64,000 nucleotides of DNA from Bacillus aquiflavi (GTDB lineage: Bacteria; Bacillota; Bacilli; Bacillales; Cytobacillaceae), in NCBI RefSeq assembly GCF_019915265.1, contig NZ_CP082780.1, forward strand, positions 3,162,001 to 3,226,000, in the 5' to 3' direction. Each line of letters begins with the position of its first letter. Position 1 is the stretch's first letter. Shown here piece by piece: positions 9,378-19,453 of this stretch. The notes beneath the pieces are model-generated. The model saw nothing but the letters and a program-made list of their open reading frames with translations, did not search any database and was not told the origin of the DNA. Made by a program: the position numbers and the translations under genes.

Positions 9378-9551
9378 CAAAAAATTTTGCACCCATGGAG
9401 CGATTAAGGTGAAAAGTTTAAATCCTAAATAAATTCCAACAATTCCAGCTACACCAGCTAAGGCAGGTGGTGCAGGAATAGGCAACTTGAATAGAGCAAA
9501 TAAAAAGCCGACAATCAAACCTGTGATTAATGCAAGAATAATTTCTTTCAT
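9372..9551 (-). CDS. XapX-domain small membrane protein (DUF1427)
   Basis: A 59-aa protein with start ATG at 9551, preceded by AGGAGG at 6 nt. It consists of two hydrophobic helices joined by the proline-rich motif KLPIPAPPALAGVAGIVG, typical of the XapX/DUF1427 family, and ends PWVQNFLK. The function of the family is unknown; it is a membrane protein. It lies between clsB and argS, convergent with clsB, and its stop codon sits in the T-tract of the clsB terminator. The RBS, composition and family motif make it a real gene despite its size. Confidence 0.8.
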   Translation of the reverse strand: MKEIILALITGLIVGFLFALFKLPIPAPPALAGVAGIVGIYLGFKLFTLIAPWVQNFLK

Positions 9552-9600
9552 AACTGCCTCCTATGTTGAGCCACTTCTATTGTTACACCCAAATATAAAT

Positions 9601-9653
9601 AAAAAGCCGATCTCAATAACTGTGGAATTTCAACAGAGATGAGTCAGCTTTTT
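9601..9653 (-). terminator. Intrinsic terminator after argS
   Basis: On the minus strand AAAAGCTGA pairs with TCGGCTTTT (9-bp stem, one wobble), with partly paired sequence inside (TGTTG/CCACAG). It is followed by TTTATTT. It starts 6 nt after the argS stop. Confidence 0.7.
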
Positions 9654-9658
9654 TACTA

Positions 9659-11329
9659 CTACATTTGTTCTGGAGCGGAAACACCAATTAACTTTAAAGC
9701 ATTTTTTAATGTTACTTGAACGGCTTTTACTAAAGCAAGACGCGCTAATGTCGTTTCTCGATTTTCAAGATCAAGCACTTTTTCAGCATTATAAAAGCTA
9801 TGAAAAACAGAGGCTAAGTCAAAAATATAGTTTGTTATCCGATGCGGAATTCGCTTTTGTGCAGCTTCTTCAATTGCCTCTGTAAATTCCCCAAGCTTTT
9901 TTAAGACATCTATTTCTTTTTCTGATTGTAGAGGAGAAAAATCAGCTTGTTTGTCAACAACAATACCTTGTCCTTCTCCTTGACGCAATATACTGCAAAT
10001 TCGAGCATGAGCATATTGGGCATAATATACCGGGTTTTCATTTGATTGAGATACAGCTAAATCAAGATCAAAATCCATATGAGTATCAGCACTTCTCATT
10101 GCAAAGAAATAGCGGACTGCATCTAACCCTACTTCTTCAACAAGATCGCGCATCGTAACTGCTTTACCAGTACGTTTACTCATTTTCATTTTTTCCCCAT
10201 TTTTATACAGATGAACGAGCTGAATAATTTCAACTTCTAATGCATCTCTGCTATAACCTAACGCTTCTATAGCAGCTTTCATTCGAGGAATGTAACCGTG
10301 ATGATCAGCGCCCCAAATATTAATAAGCTTTGTAAAACCACGTTCAAGCTTATCTTTATGATAAGCTATATCTGGAGTTAAATATGTGTATGATCCATCC
10401 TGTTTGATCAAAACACGATCTTTGTCATCTCCAAATGCGGTGGAACGAAACCAAACTGCCCCATCCTGTTCATAAATGTGACCATTCTCTTTTAAAGCTG
10501 TTAACGCTTTATCAATTTTTCCATTTTTATATAAAGAAGTTTCTGAAAACCAAACGTCAAAGTTGACGCGGAAACTTTCTAAATCCTTCTTTAATTTTTC
10601 CATTTCATACTTTAAGCTATACTCACGGAAAAATTCAAACCGGTCTTTTTCACTAACTTTCACATATTTATCGCCAAACTCTGCTGCAAGTGTTTTTCCT
10701 ATTTCAACAATATCTGAACCATGATAACCATCCTCTGGCATGTCCTTTTCGATACCAAGGGCTTGAAAATAGCGTACTTCAACAGAAAGAGCTAAATTGT
10801 TTATTTGGTTTCCAGCATCATTTATATAATATTCTCGAGAAACATCATACCCTGCTTTAGTTAAAATATTACATAAAGAATCGCCAACGGCTGCACCACG
10901 AGCATGTCCTAAGTGCAAATCACCTGTTGGATTTGCGGAAACAAATTCAATTTGAATTTTTTCGTTTTTTCCGACAGTTGATTCGCCATAACGGTCAGTT
11001 GCATGAAGAATAATTGGAATTAATTCTGTTAAATAGCTGTTATTCATATAGAAATTAATAAATCCCGGTCCTGCAATTTCAATTTTTTCGATTGACGTAT
11101 TTGTTTTATCAAAATGGTTGACAATCTCTTCTGCAATGACCCTTGGCGCTTTCTTAGCAATTCGTGTCAGCTGCATTGCCATGTTTGTTGAATAATCTCC
11201 ATTTGTTTTATCTTTTGGAGTTTCTAAAATAATATTAGGTATTTGGTCTTTATTTGCAAGATTAGCTTTTAATACAGCTTCCATAATTTCTTGCTTTAGC
11301 TTTTCCTGAACTTGATTTACAATATTCAT
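9659..11329 (-). CDS. argS: Arginine--tRNA ligase
   Basis: A 556-aa class I aminoacyl-tRNA synthetase, the usual length for the family. It has an N-terminal Arg-tRNA-synthetase-specific domain, the HIGH-type motif HLGHARGAA (about residue 138), the KMSKS-type motif KMSKRTG (about 380) and a C-terminal DALR anticodon-binding domain ending [11 protein letters not shown]. Its ATG overlaps the stop of the upstream DUF1934 gene (ATGA), so the two are translationally coupled, as are ywiB-argS in B. subtilis. A terminator follows immediately. Confidence 0.97.
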   Translation of the reverse strand: MNIVNQVQEKLKQEIMEAVLKANLANKDQIPNIILETPKDKTNGDYSTNMAMQLTRIAKKAPRVIAEEIVNHFDKTNTSIEKIEIAGPGFINFYMNNSYLTELIPIILHATDRYGESTVGKNEKIQIEFVSANPTGDLHLGHARGAAVGDSLCNILTKAGYDVSREYYINDAGNQINNLALSVEVRYFQALGIEKDMPEDGYHGSDIVEIGKTLAAEFGDKYVKVSEKDRFEFFREYSLKYEMEKLKKDLESFRVNFDVWFSETSLYKNGKIDKALTALKENGHIYEQDGAVWFRSTAFGDDKDRVLIKQDGSYTYLTPDIAYHKDKLERGFTKLINIWGADHHGYIPRMKAAIEALGYSRDALEVEIIQLVHLYKNGEKMKMSKRTGKAVTMRDLVEEVGLDAVRYFFAMRSADTHMDFDLDLAVSQSNENPVYYAQYAHARICSILRQGEGQGIVVDKQADFSPLQSEKEIDVLKKLGEFTEAIEEAAQKRIPHRITNYIFDLASVFHSFYNAEKVLDLENRETTLARLALVKAVQVTLKNALKLIGVSAPEQM

Positions 11330-11745
11330 TTCAATACCTCCGTATACGTTATCAACAAATGATATGTACCTGCCCGTGAACCTTGTACGTTTAAATCATA
11401 TAGTAACTCGATGTTTCCAACGGATTTCTGCATATCATGAAAATAATCAAGACGCTTTGTTAATGTTGTCATTGTTAATTTTCCATAAGGGGTATCATAC
11501 AGTCCACTAAGCTGTTTGTCTTGTCTAAAAAGCAGTTTCATTTTTACAGCACCGCTTCTCATAATGAACAGTTTATTATTCGACAATTTTACAATTGTGT
11601 TTATTTTCCCTTGTTCCTGAACTTCATCGTATTGGAGAAAGGCAGTATTTTCCTTTTTTATATATTTGCCAAAAGTAATAAACTCGGCAGTTTTCTTCCC
11701 TTCCTCATTCCAAATTGTAGTTTTTATTTTTATTTTAACAGGCAT
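11326..11745 (-). CDS. ywiB: DUF1934 family protein (YwiB-like)
   Basis: A small beta-rich cytoplasmic protein of unknown function. Recognisable segments are [19 protein letters not shown], then [20 protein letters not shown] and PYGKLTMTT, matching the YwiB/DUF1934 calycin-like fold. The frame is open to 11838. The ATG at 11745 ([16 protein letters not shown], 139 aa) fits the family length of about 140 best. A GTG/TTG at 11778/11775 beside AAAGGATG is an alternative with poor spacing. It overlaps argS by 4 nt. The upstream residues of the long frame are Leu/Lys-rich and unlikely to be translated. Confidence 0.8.
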   Translation of the reverse strand: MPVKIKIKTTIWNEEGKKTAEFITFGKYIKKENTAFLQYDEVQEQGKINTIVKLSNNKLFIMRSGAVKMKLLFRQDKQLSGLYDTPYGKLTMTTLTKRLDYFHDMQKSVGNIELLYDLNVQGSRAGTYHLLITYTEVLK

Positions 11746-11962
11746 TTGTTCCGCTGAACGGTTTGACAACGGCAACACATCCTTTTTTAATTTGCTTAAC
11801 TTTATTAGTATAAAGATTATTTTTAAAAAGTTCAACATATTGTGGCATCGATAAAAATAGAGATAGATTAACCCTCTATAAAAAAATAATTTTAAAAGGT
11901 TATGTTAAGTTTTTTAGACTTATTAAACCCTATATACGCCTGTTAGCTATGCTGATTATGTC

Positions 11963-11996
11963 AAAAAAACGCCTATCCTTTTAAATAAAGGAGGCG
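11963..11996 (-). terminator. Intrinsic terminator after speB
   Basis: On the minus strand CGCCTCCTTT pairs with AAAGGATAGGCG (about 10 bp with a one-base bulge), followed by seven T. It lies about 25 nt after the speB stop and separates the speE-speB unit from ywiB-argS. Confidence 0.85.
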
Positions 11997-12021
11997 ATCT
12001 TTTAAAGGTTGTTTATTCGAA

Positions 12022-12894
12022 TTATTTAACCCAGCCGAGAATCATTTCTCTAATAAGCTTACTCGCAGTATTTGCCGTTTGCTCAGAATGATCATAAATA
12101 GGGGCAACCTCAACTAAATCTGCTCCAACAACGTTTATGTTACTATGGGCTATTTCGTGAATAGCAGCGAGTAACTCTTTTGTCGTTATACCGCCACAGT
12201 CCACCGTTCCAGTTCCAGGAGCATGAGCAGGATCTAATACATCAATATCAATCGTAACGTAAACTGGACGCCCTGTTAGTTTCGGTAACACCTTCTTTAG
12301 AGGCTCTAACACTTCAAATTTTGCAATTGACAAGCCTACTTCATTTGCCCATTGAAACTCTTCTTTCATTCCAGAACGTATCCCAAAGGAAAAAATGTTG
12401 TTCGGACCAATTAACTCTGCTGCTTTTCGGATCGGTGTTGAATGAGATAAAGGCTCACCCTCATAATCCTCTCGAAGATCTGTATGGGCATCCATATGAA
12501 TAACAGCTAAGTCTGGAAATTTTTTAAACATTGACTTAATCACAGGCCATGAAACTAAGTGCTCCCCACCAATCCCAAATGGAAATTTACCATCCGCTAA
12601 AACTTTATCGACAAATTGTTCAATTAAAAGTAAACTACGTTCAGCATTGCCAAAAGGAAGCGGTATATCACCAGCATCAAAATATTTGATTTCCTCTAAT
12701 TCACGATCTAAATATGGACTATACTCTTCTAATCCGATTGAAACCTCACGAATACGTGTTGGTCCAAACCGTGAACCCGGTCGATAGCTAACCGTCCAGT
12801 CCATCGGCATTCCGTATAATACCGCTTGACTATCTTCATAATTTGGATAACTCTTTATAAACACGTTTCCAGAATAAGTCTCATCAAATCGCAT
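12022..12894 (-). CDS. speB: Agmatinase
   Basis: A 290-aa ureohydrolase that converts agmatine to putrescine and urea, feeding spermidine synthesis. The binuclear Mn ligands are in GGEHLVSWPV (about residue 110), IHMDAHTDLR and the characteristic DIDVLDPAHAPG. The length and N-terminus (MRFDETYSGNVFIKSYPNYE) match B. subtilis SpeB. The start ATG follows AGGGAGAG. It lies 24 bp downstream of speE on the same strand and ends at a strong terminator, so speE-speB is a two-gene operon. Confidence 0.95.
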   Translation of the reverse strand: MRFDETYSGNVFIKSYPNYEDSQAVLYGMPMDWTVSYRPGSRFGPTRIREVSIGLEEYSPYLDRELEEIKYFDAGDIPLPFGNAERSLLLIEQFVDKVLADGKFPFGIGGEHLVSWPVIKSMFKKFPDLAVIHMDAHTDLREDYEGEPLSHSTPIRKAAELIGPNNIFSFGIRSGMKEEFQWANEVGLSIAKFEVLEPLKKVLPKLTGRPVYVTIDIDVLDPAHAPGTGTVDCGGITTKELLAAIHEIAHSNINVVGADLVEVAPIYDHSEQTANTASKLIREMILGWVK

Positions 12895-12918
12895 TAAAAA
12901 TCTCTCCCTATTACTTGT

Positions 12919-13746
12919 TTACTTTACTAAATCCGCTACAAATTTCGGCAATACGAATGCCGCTTTATGAAGCTCCTCTGTATAATATTTCGTTTCTATA
13001 TCCGTAAAGCGGTTATCATTAATTTCAAGAGGATCATATTTTTTTGAACCGATTGTAAAAGTCCACATTCCACTTGGATATGTTGGGATGTTCGCAATAT
13101 AAAGACGAGTAATTGGAAATATCCCCCTCACATCCCGGTGAACTTCACGAATTAATTCCGCTTTAAACCAAGGATTATCTGTTTGAGCAACAAACAACCC
13201 GTCTGTCTTTAAGGCTTTCGCTATTCCCGCATAAAATCCTTTAGAAAATAAATTGACTGCTGGACCAACTGGTTCAGTAGAATCAACAATAATTACATCA
13301 TACTCATTTTCACTTTTTGCAATATGCATAAATCCGTCGTCAATTTTTACATTTACACGTTCATCGGCAAGCATTCCTGCAATGTCCGGCAAAAAATGTT
13401 TTGAATACTCGATTACTTTGCCATCTATATCAACTAAAGTTGCCTTCTTCACAGCTGGATGTTTTAATATTTCACGAATGACACCTCCATCGCCGCCTCC
13501 AACAACAAGAATGTTCTCTGGCTTTGGATGAGTAAAAAGAGGAACATGTGCAATCATCTCATGATAAACAAACTCATCCTTTTGTGTCGTCATGACCATA
13601 TTATCCAAAATAAGCATGTTCCCCCACTCTGCTGTCTCAACAATATCAAGTTTTTGATAAGGCGTTAGTTCGCTATGTAATGTACGATTTATTTTCATTG
13701 TAATTCCAAAATGATCCGTTTGTTTTTCTGTAAACCAAATACTCAT
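12919..13746 (-). CDS. speE: Spermidine synthase
   Basis: A 275-aa aminopropyltransferase that makes spermidine from putrescine and decarboxylated S-adenosylmethionine. The SAM-binding motif [19 protein letters not shown] (about residues 78-96) is followed by [34 protein letters not shown] has the catalytic Asp, and TDNPWFKAE follows. The frame is open to 13824, but AAGGAG lies 9 nt from the ATG at 13746, giving [14 protein letters not shown], the usual N-terminus and length. It is first of the speE-speB pair. Confidence 0.95.
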   Translation of the reverse strand: MSIWFTEKQTDHFGITMKINRTLHSELTPYQKLDIVETAEWGNMLILDNMVMTTQKDEFVYHEMIAHVPLFTHPKPENILVVGGGDGGVIREILKHPAVKKATLVDIDGKVIEYSKHFLPDIAGMLADERVNVKIDDGFMHIAKSENEYDVIIVDSTEPVGPAVNLFSKGFYAGIAKALKTDGLFVAQTDNPWFKAELIREVHRDVRGIFPITRLYIANIPTYPSGMWTFTIGSKKYDPLEINDNRFTDIETKYYTEELHKAAFVLPKFVADLVK

Positions 13747-13962
13747 GTTGATCATCTCCTTCCATTCACTCAATTTCTTTAGTATCCTTACAAGTAAATA
13801 GACATAAATACTATAGTAAAACATGAGAAAATTATAGATTAAACACGGAAAAATGCAAGAATAATTTTTTCCTCCTTTTTCATTAGCATTGCGTAAATTT
13901 AGTTAGAACTTTCTGTTAATATATTTCTTCGTTTTTGAATTAAAAAGACAAGACCTAAATAA

Positions 13963-15184
13963 AGGTGGTACTGTCCATTTGGTAACAATATACAGTTATC
14001 CCAGAGTTACAACAACAAGATTCTTTTACGGACTAGAGCGTTCATCAAACTTTCGTGTCCAAATATAAGAAGGTTTCCAAATTGCTCTCTTTAACCAGCG
14101 AGTGATTCGAAGTAAAGATTTACTACTTTTCATCTCTAATTGAATGAGAACATTTAGGCAATAGGTGATAAGGGCTAAGAAAAAATTTGGTTTTGAATCC
14201 GCGGTCTCACTCATACGATAAAAATGCTTAATTTCTACGTGCTGCTTCAGCCATTTGAAAAATAGTTCAATGGCCCAACGAGAACGATAAATATCACTGA
14301 TTTCTTCAGCACTTAAATCAAAGCGATTCGTGATTAAACGAAGGAAGTTTCCTTTTGTATCCTTGACTTCAAGAAGACGAAAGACATTTTCTGTTCGATT
14401 TTGTATGCTACCGATGTAAACCCTTTTGTCGGATTGTACAGGGCAATCATCCGAAATTGAAAAAGAATGAACTTCACGAATGACTGCATTTTTCTTCAGT
14501 CGTGATACGAAAAAATAACCTTCATCGGTCATCCGATCAAATCGTTCATAATCCACATAGCCACGATCAAACACGTACATAGCTTCTTTATCATCTACCA
14601 GAACTTCAAGCTGATTTCGGTCATGTTCTTTTGCCGTTGTAATGACAGCTTTTTCTGGATAAACAGCATTTTTATCCATGAATACAAGTCGTAAATGTAG
14701 TTTTACACCTGCTTTTGTTTGACGAAACTTCGCCCATTGATAGTTAGTTAAGTTGAGTGGTAGAGTACTCGAATCAATGATTTTTAGTGGCATTCTCTTT
14801 TCACTTTTCATGTGATAATGTTGAATTTTCCACACTAAATCCAAGAACATATGAGAAAGAATGAGCGGATTGATATTATTGTTCTTTCGTGATAACTGAG
14901 ATGTACTAATTGATTCAAATCCGAGTATTTTCTGAAGATCTTCGTCTAAAAGGGCATCACTGATTTCTTCTAAGCTCTCATATTCATGAAGCTGGGCAAA
15001 AAGCAAAAACTTAATATAAGACTCCGTTGTAAACTTCTTTGTATAGTAGTCCTGTTTTTGTTCTTTAACAAGTTCAGAAAGCTTTTGAATATTTATTGGT
15101 GAAACCCATTTACCAAATGACATAATTAGTGTATTCTTGTCCATGATGTATTCCTTTACATTTGGATTTGGACAGGAACCACCT
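13963..15184 (-). mobile_element. IS4-family insertion sequence, about 1.2 kb
   Basis: The left end (from 13963) reads AGGTGGTACTGTCCATTT. The right end, read inward, is AGGTGGTTCCTGTCCAAAT, giving imperfect terminal inverted repeats of about 18 bp with a one-base gap. They enclose one intact transposase gene on the minus strand. The flanks (ACCTAAATAA on the left, GTACTTCCAT on the right) show no target-site duplication. The element sits between speE and pbpG, which are neighbours in B. subtilis, so it is an insertion into the conserved block. Confidence 0.75.
14026..15144 (-). CDS. IS4 family transposase
   Basis: A 372-aa DDE transposase that appears intact. An N-terminal DUF4372-like segment (MSFGKWVSPINIQKLSELVK) is followed by the DDE residues. 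The first Asp is in KIIDSSTLPLNL, the second in YVFDRGYVDYERFDRM, and the Glu is in the YREK-like motif YRSRWAIELFFKWLKQH. The frame is open to 15225, but the ATG at 15144 follows AAAGGA and gives the standard start. It fills almost the whole element. It resembles IS4 elements of Geobacillus and other Bacillaceae; I cannot name the exact IS. Confidence 0.9.
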   Translation of the reverse strand: MDKNTLIMSFGKWVSPINIQKLSELVKEQKQDYYTKKFTTESYIKFLLFAQLHEYESLEEISDALLDEDLQKILGFESISTSQLSRKNNNINPLILSHMFLDLVWKIQHYHMKSEKRMPLKIIDSSTLPLNLTNYQWAKFRQTKAGVKLHLRLVFMDKNAVYPEKAVITTAKEHDRNQLEVLVDDKEAMYVFDRGYVDYERFDRMTDEGYFFVSRLKKNAVIREVHSFSISDDCPVQSDKRVYIGSIQNRTENVFRLLEVKDTKGNFLRLITNRFDLSAEEISDIYRSRWAIELFFKWLKQHVEIKHFYRMSETADSKPNFFLALITYCLNVLIQLEMKSSKSLLRITRWLKRAIWKPSYIWTRKFDERSSP

Positions 15185-15418
15185 GTACTTCCATTGTAAA
15201 GATTTTTTTTTTGTTTTACAATCACATTATTTTTAAAAATTCCTAGTATTTTAAATCATCTGAATATGTTAATGCAATGCTAATGCTCCTTTTTAATAAG
15301 TTAATAAGCAAATTTCTCCCCAGACAGCTTCTAGTTATCTTTTTTATTGAAAAATGTTTAAAATTATACTATTTTTTTCATACTGAAGCTATGCATCAAA
15401 ATTTATGGGGGTGAGGAA

Positions 15419-17499
15419 TTGGAAGTCATTACGGATCAACGCTTCGAAAAAAAAACAATTAAATATTTACGTGCTCTTTTTTCTTTTTTACTGTCATTAT
15501 TGCAGCTTTTTGTTCATTAATTGTAATCGGTATCCTTATTTATGCAAAAACGTTAGGTCCGCCTCCACTTGCTGTTCCTCAATCAACATTATATTACGCA
15601 AATGACGGGACAATTATCGGCGAAAGTCACACCGGGCAGAAACGTTATTGGATAAAACTTGAGGATATTTCGCCTAACTTAGTTAATGCAACTATTTCTG
15701 TTGAAGATAAACGATTTTATGATCATTTCGGGCTAGACATAAAACGAATTGTTGCTGCTATTATTGCTGATATAAAGGCCATGGGAAAGGTACAAGGGGC
15801 AAGTACAATAACACAGCAATACGCCCGTAATCTTTTTTTAGAACATGATAAAACTTGGATAAGGAAGTTAAAAGAAGCTTTTTATGCAATTAGACTTGAA
15901 ATGAGTTATTCTAAAGAAACCATTTTAGAAGGATATTTAAATACAATTAATTACGGGCACGGTGCTTACGGTGCAGAGGCAGCAAGTCAATATTATTTTG
16001 GAAAAAGTGCAGCTGATCTCACCTTGGAAGAAGCTACGATGCTTGCTGGCATTCCAAAGGGACCAGGAAAATATTCACCACTTGTTTCAATGGAAAAAGC
16101 AAAAGATCGGCAAAAAATCATCTTATCTGCGATGAGGCAAAACGGTTATATTAACCAAGCTGAGGAAATCGCTGCTGCAAAAAAGCCTTTAACTTTCATC
16201 GGCAAGCATAAACATTTTCAATTAGAAACAGCGCCGTATTTCCAAGATACTGTTCAGTCAGTCCTAAAAAATGAACTATCTATTGATGAACGGACAATTG
16301 CACTCGGCGGTTTAAAAGTATATACAACTTTAGATTTACAAGATCAAGAGGCAGCAGAAAAGGTCATTCAGAACACAATGTCTACCGATTCAGATATTCA
16401 AGTAGGGTTCGTCTCAATGAATCCTAAAAACGGGTTTATAACAGCTATGGTTGGCGGAACTCATTACGAAAGCAGTCCGTTCAATCGAGCAGTACAAGCT
16501 GTTAGACAACCTGGCTCAACAATAAAGCCAATTTTATATTATGCGGCGCTAGAACACGGCTTCACCCCATCTTCATTGATGCGCAGTGAACAGACAACAT
16601 TTCACTTTGAAGATGGCAAGCCCCCTTATACTCCTAGAAATTTTAATAACCTATATGCCAATGATAATATGACATTAGTACAAGCCCTTGCTTTATCAGA
16701 TAACATTTATGCAGTAAAAACACATTTATTTTTAGGTGAAGAAACATTAGTAAATACGGCAAAGCGATTTGGAATTACAACAAAGCTAGCGAAAGTACCT
16801 TCACTTGCATTAGGCTCATCAGATGTTCGTGTTATTGATATGGCAACAGCTTATAGTTTATTAGCCAATGGAGGTTATGAAATAAAGCCGACTCTTATAA
16901 AACGAATTGAAAATCAAAAGGGTGAAGTAATTTACGAATATAACAAAGAGAGAAAACCTGTTCTTCGTTCGGATTTAGCTTTCGTCATGACACATATGTT
17001 AACAGGAATATTTGATCAAAAACTAGACGGCTATGCACCTGTAACTGGAAGTACCATCATTAACAAAATGACTAGACTTTATGCTGGAAAATCTGGAACA
17101 ACTGAAGCTGATAATTGGATGATCGGATATTCTCCCCAATTAACGGCAGCTGTGTGGACAGGATATGATAAAGGAAAACCAATAGAACTTACCGCTGAAA
17201 AATTATATGCGAAAGATATATGGATCGGCTTTATGGAAGAGGTTCATAAAAATAAACCGATTAAAGCGTTTAAACCGCCTAAAGGAACTGTTGGAGTGTA
17301 TATTGATCCCCATAATGGAAAACTTGCTACAAAAGGATGTCCTGTTAAACGTTTAACCTATTATGCAACAGGAACAGAACCCACTGAATATTGTACTGAA
17401 CATATTTCAGAACCATTAAAAGAGCGAGAGAACAAAATTGAAAAGCCAAAGATGGAGAAGAAAACTCCGTGGTATAAGCGTATTTTTCAATGGAATTAA
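15419..17499 (+). CDS. pbpG: Penicillin-binding protein PbpG (PBP2d-like, class A); frame changes by -1 at 15484-15490
   Basis: A bifunctional transglycosylase/transpeptidase that polymerises and cross-links peptidoglycan. Continuous homology runs from a TTG at 15419, well placed after GGGGGTGAGG, to 17499. The first 24 codons (MEVITDQRFEKKTIKYLRAL, then FSFL) are in one frame. From 15490 the rest is in the -1 frame (TVIIAAFCSLIVIGILIYAK). The junction is T TTT TTA, a classical slippery heptamer in the correct phase, inside the membrane anchor. Without a shift the first frame stops at 15520. Downstream are the transglycosylase motifs SVEDKRFYDHFG and GKVQGASTITQQYARN, and the transpeptidase motifs (SxxK in RQPGSTIKP, then SDN and KSGTT). 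The shifted product would be about 693 aa, close to B. subtilis PbpG. A start at the internal ATG at 15781 would lose the anchor and key glycosyltransferase residues. Confidence 0.85.
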
Positions 17500-17514
17500 C
17501 TATTAAATAAAATG

Positions 17515-17545
17515 AAAAACCTCAGGATTTTGACCTGAGGTTTTT
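17515..17545 (+). terminator. Intrinsic terminator after pbpG
   Basis: CCTCAGG (17520-17526) and CCTGAGG (17534-17540) form a perfect 7-bp stem followed by TTTTT, with AAAAA on the other side, so it could work in both directions. Confidence 0.9.
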
Positions 17546-17669
17546 CGTGTCCTAGTTTTATAATGTGTTAACGCTGTTAAATAGTTTACTTTCTTTATGT
17601 AAAAACAGCAAGTACCTTTCCAATAAGATTCACTAATTTGTCACAGTTCAATTATTTATAAGGAGAATA

Positions 17670-18182
17670 TTAGGATGAAAACCCTAATCCATCCTTTAAC
17701 TTTTGTGAAGAACGATTCCACATTTCCTCATTATGATCGCGCAAAAAAGTGCCTAAAATAGATTTTGACGCTTCATCCATATGTTCAACAATGATATGGC
17801 CTTTTAACGATTTATCCATCCGATTTACATGTTCTGGTAAAGACTTAAATCCCCTTCGTATATCCCGGTCAACAGTCATTTCACACGCTGTTACTCCTGC
17901 ATAATAAGGCCCCTCTTTTTGATGAGCAATCGTTACCCATACTAGCCAATACGGTTTTCCATTTGGAACTTCTTCCTTTGAGTTAAGAAACTTAATTCCA
18001 CGCTCAACAGCACTTCTAGCATGCATCGCTCCAATATCGATTTCCGCTTCACCAGCCTCCACGTTAATAATAACGGGAGATATATTATCTAAACTTAAAG
18101 ATCCGACACCAAAGCCTCCATGCCCGTCTGTAGGATCACTTTTAATAATATTAAAACCAATATTTTTCTTCTTTCCTTCCAT
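17670..18182 (-). CDS. ywhD: YwhD family protein of unknown function
   Basis: A 170-aa soluble protein conserved in Bacillaceae without a known role. Recognisable segments are GFNIIKSDPTDGHGGFGVGS, PVIINVEAGEAEIDIGAMHA and VNRMDKSLKGHIIVEHMDE. It has no signal peptide or membrane segment. It is in the order pbpG-ywhD-ywhC seen in B. subtilis, here convergent with pbpG. It begins 53 bp upstream-to-downstream of ywhC on the same strand. The ATG at 18182 follows GGAGGAAAG. Confidence 0.85.
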   Translation of the reverse strand: MEGKKKNIGFNIIKSDPTDGHGGFGVGSLSLDNISPVIINVEAGEAEIDIGAMHARSAVERGIKFLNSKEEVPNGKPYWLVWVTIAHQKEGPYYAGVTACEMTVDRDIRRGFKSLPEHVNRMDKSLKGHIIVEHMDEASKSILGTFLRDHNEEMWNRSSQKLKDGLGFSS

Positions 18183-18234
18183 TTTACTTTCCTCCTTACT
18201 TTCCTAAACAAAATTTAATATGATCATGATCTGC

Positions 18235-18888
18235 TTATCCTAAAAACAGCTTATAAAAAAATTCATTTAATCCATTTAATAACGCTGGAAAGATATTATT
18301 CATAATCGGACGAATTGTATATTGGCTTAACGGGGTAATAACGAGAATTAAAAAAATAAGTCCACCATACACCTCAAATTGAGTCATTTTTGCTCTAAAA
18401 TGATTTGGTGCTAAGTCCTCTATAATCCGATAACCGTCAAGAGGCGGAAGCGGTAAAAAATTAAAAATAAATAAAATCAAATTCAGTCTAATAAACAGTT
18501 CTAAAAAAGTTAAAACGGATAAACTTACATTTAAATCCATACTAACGAGTCCATATAAAGTAATAAAAGCAAAACACACTAATAATAAATTACTGAGCGG
18601 ACCAGCAAGAGAAACTAAAATTCCTGCTAAACGCGGCTTTTTAAAGAAAAAGCGATTTACTGGTACAGGACGCGCCCATCCAAAACCAGCGATAAAGATG
18701 AGAAGCGTTCCAATTACATCAAGATGAGCGATTGGATTAAGCGTTAATCTCCCTTGGTTTTTTGCTGTTGGATCACCAAATTTATATGCAACATATGCAT
18801 GAGCAAATTCATGGATCGTAAATGCAATTAACAGTGTAATCGCCACATATGGAATTTGTTGTAAAGGAAATGCTAAAAATCGTTCCAT
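18235..18888 (-). CDS. ywhC: Site-2 protease family membrane metalloprotease (YwhC-like)
   Basis: A 217-aa polytopic protein of peptidase family M50. The zinc motif HEFAH is in TIHEFAHAYVAYKFGD (about residues 24-39), inside a transmembrane helix. The third ligand is in the NFLPLPPLDGYRII segment (about 142), as in S2P proteases. Five to six hydrophobic helices are visible. Such enzymes cut transmembrane substrates; the substrate here is unknown. The start ATG at 18888 follows AGGAG. It shares its strand with ywhD, about 50 bp apart. Confidence 0.88.
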   Translation of the reverse strand: MERFLAFPLQQIPYVAITLLIAFTIHEFAHAYVAYKFGDPTAKNQGRLTLNPIAHLDVIGTLLIFIAGFGWARPVPVNRFFFKKPRLAGILVSLAGPLSNLLLVCFAFITLYGLVSMDLNVSLSVLTFLELFIRLNLILFIFNFLPLPPLDGYRIIEDLAPNHFRAKMTQFEVYGGLIFLILVITPLSQYTIRPIMNNIFPALLNGLNEFFYKLFLG

Positions 18889-19113
18889 TACATGTATAAC
18901 TCCTTTTCATCAATGTTATGTACTAAGGAGAAAATTCATCTAAAGTTTGATTATGTATACCTCTTTCCTAACAGTATACACGAATCATTATCAATTAACA
19001 GCTTCCTTATCCGGCCTCCTTTCTCCAACGTCCGTAAATATCCTGCTTCTCTTGCATAATATAAATAACTGTGAAAAAATAACTATATAATGAATAAACG
19101 AGGAGGACAAAAA

Positions 19114-19299
19114 ATGCCTTACGTAACTGTTAAAATGATAGAAGGGCGTTCTGAAGAACAAAAAAAAGCATTAGTAGAAAAAGTAACTACTGCTGTAAGT
19201 GAAACAACAGGAGCACCAAAAGAAAAAGTAGTAGTCTTTATTGAAGAAATGTCTAAAAATCATTATGCCGTTGCTGGCAAACGGTTGAGCGATGAATAA
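19114..19299 (+). CDS. ywhB: 4-oxalocrotonate tautomerase family protein (YwhB-like)
   Basis: A 61-aa tautomerase subunit that forms a hexamer. After removal of Met, Pro-1 is the catalytic base (MPYVTVKMIEGRSEEQKKAL). The frame is open from 19090, but GAGGAGG upstream of the ATG at 19114 and the requirement for Pro-2 fix the start. FIEEMSKNHYAVAGKRLSD is the usual C-terminal segment. The physiological substrate is unknown. It is transcribed divergently from ywhC and ends at the hairpin at 19454-19489. Confidence 0.93.
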   Translation: MPYVTVKMIEGRSEEQKKALVEKVTTAVSETTGAPKEKVVVFIEEMSKNHYAVAGKRLSDE

Positions 19300-19453
19300 C
19301 CGCAGCAACAAGCACCAGCTTCACTAGAGAAAAAGCTAAATACCTTATTAGTACTTAGCCAACTAGTAAAAAGATTATGCTTGCAAGACGAAGTTAAATA
19401 GGGAAAACTGTCATTCTTTAGCTTCTAAAGACATGCAAACAATTAACAGTCTA

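Noticed and set aside
15405-15605. 66-codon frame starting at ATG 15405
   Set aside because: It has a third frame relative to both parts of PbpG and no similarity; the SD fits the TTG at 15419 better.
15781-17499. Taking the ATG at 15781 as the true start of pbpG
   Set aside because: The conserved anchor and the SVEDKRFYDHFG transglycosylase block lie upstream in the same frame, so this start would give a non-functional protein.
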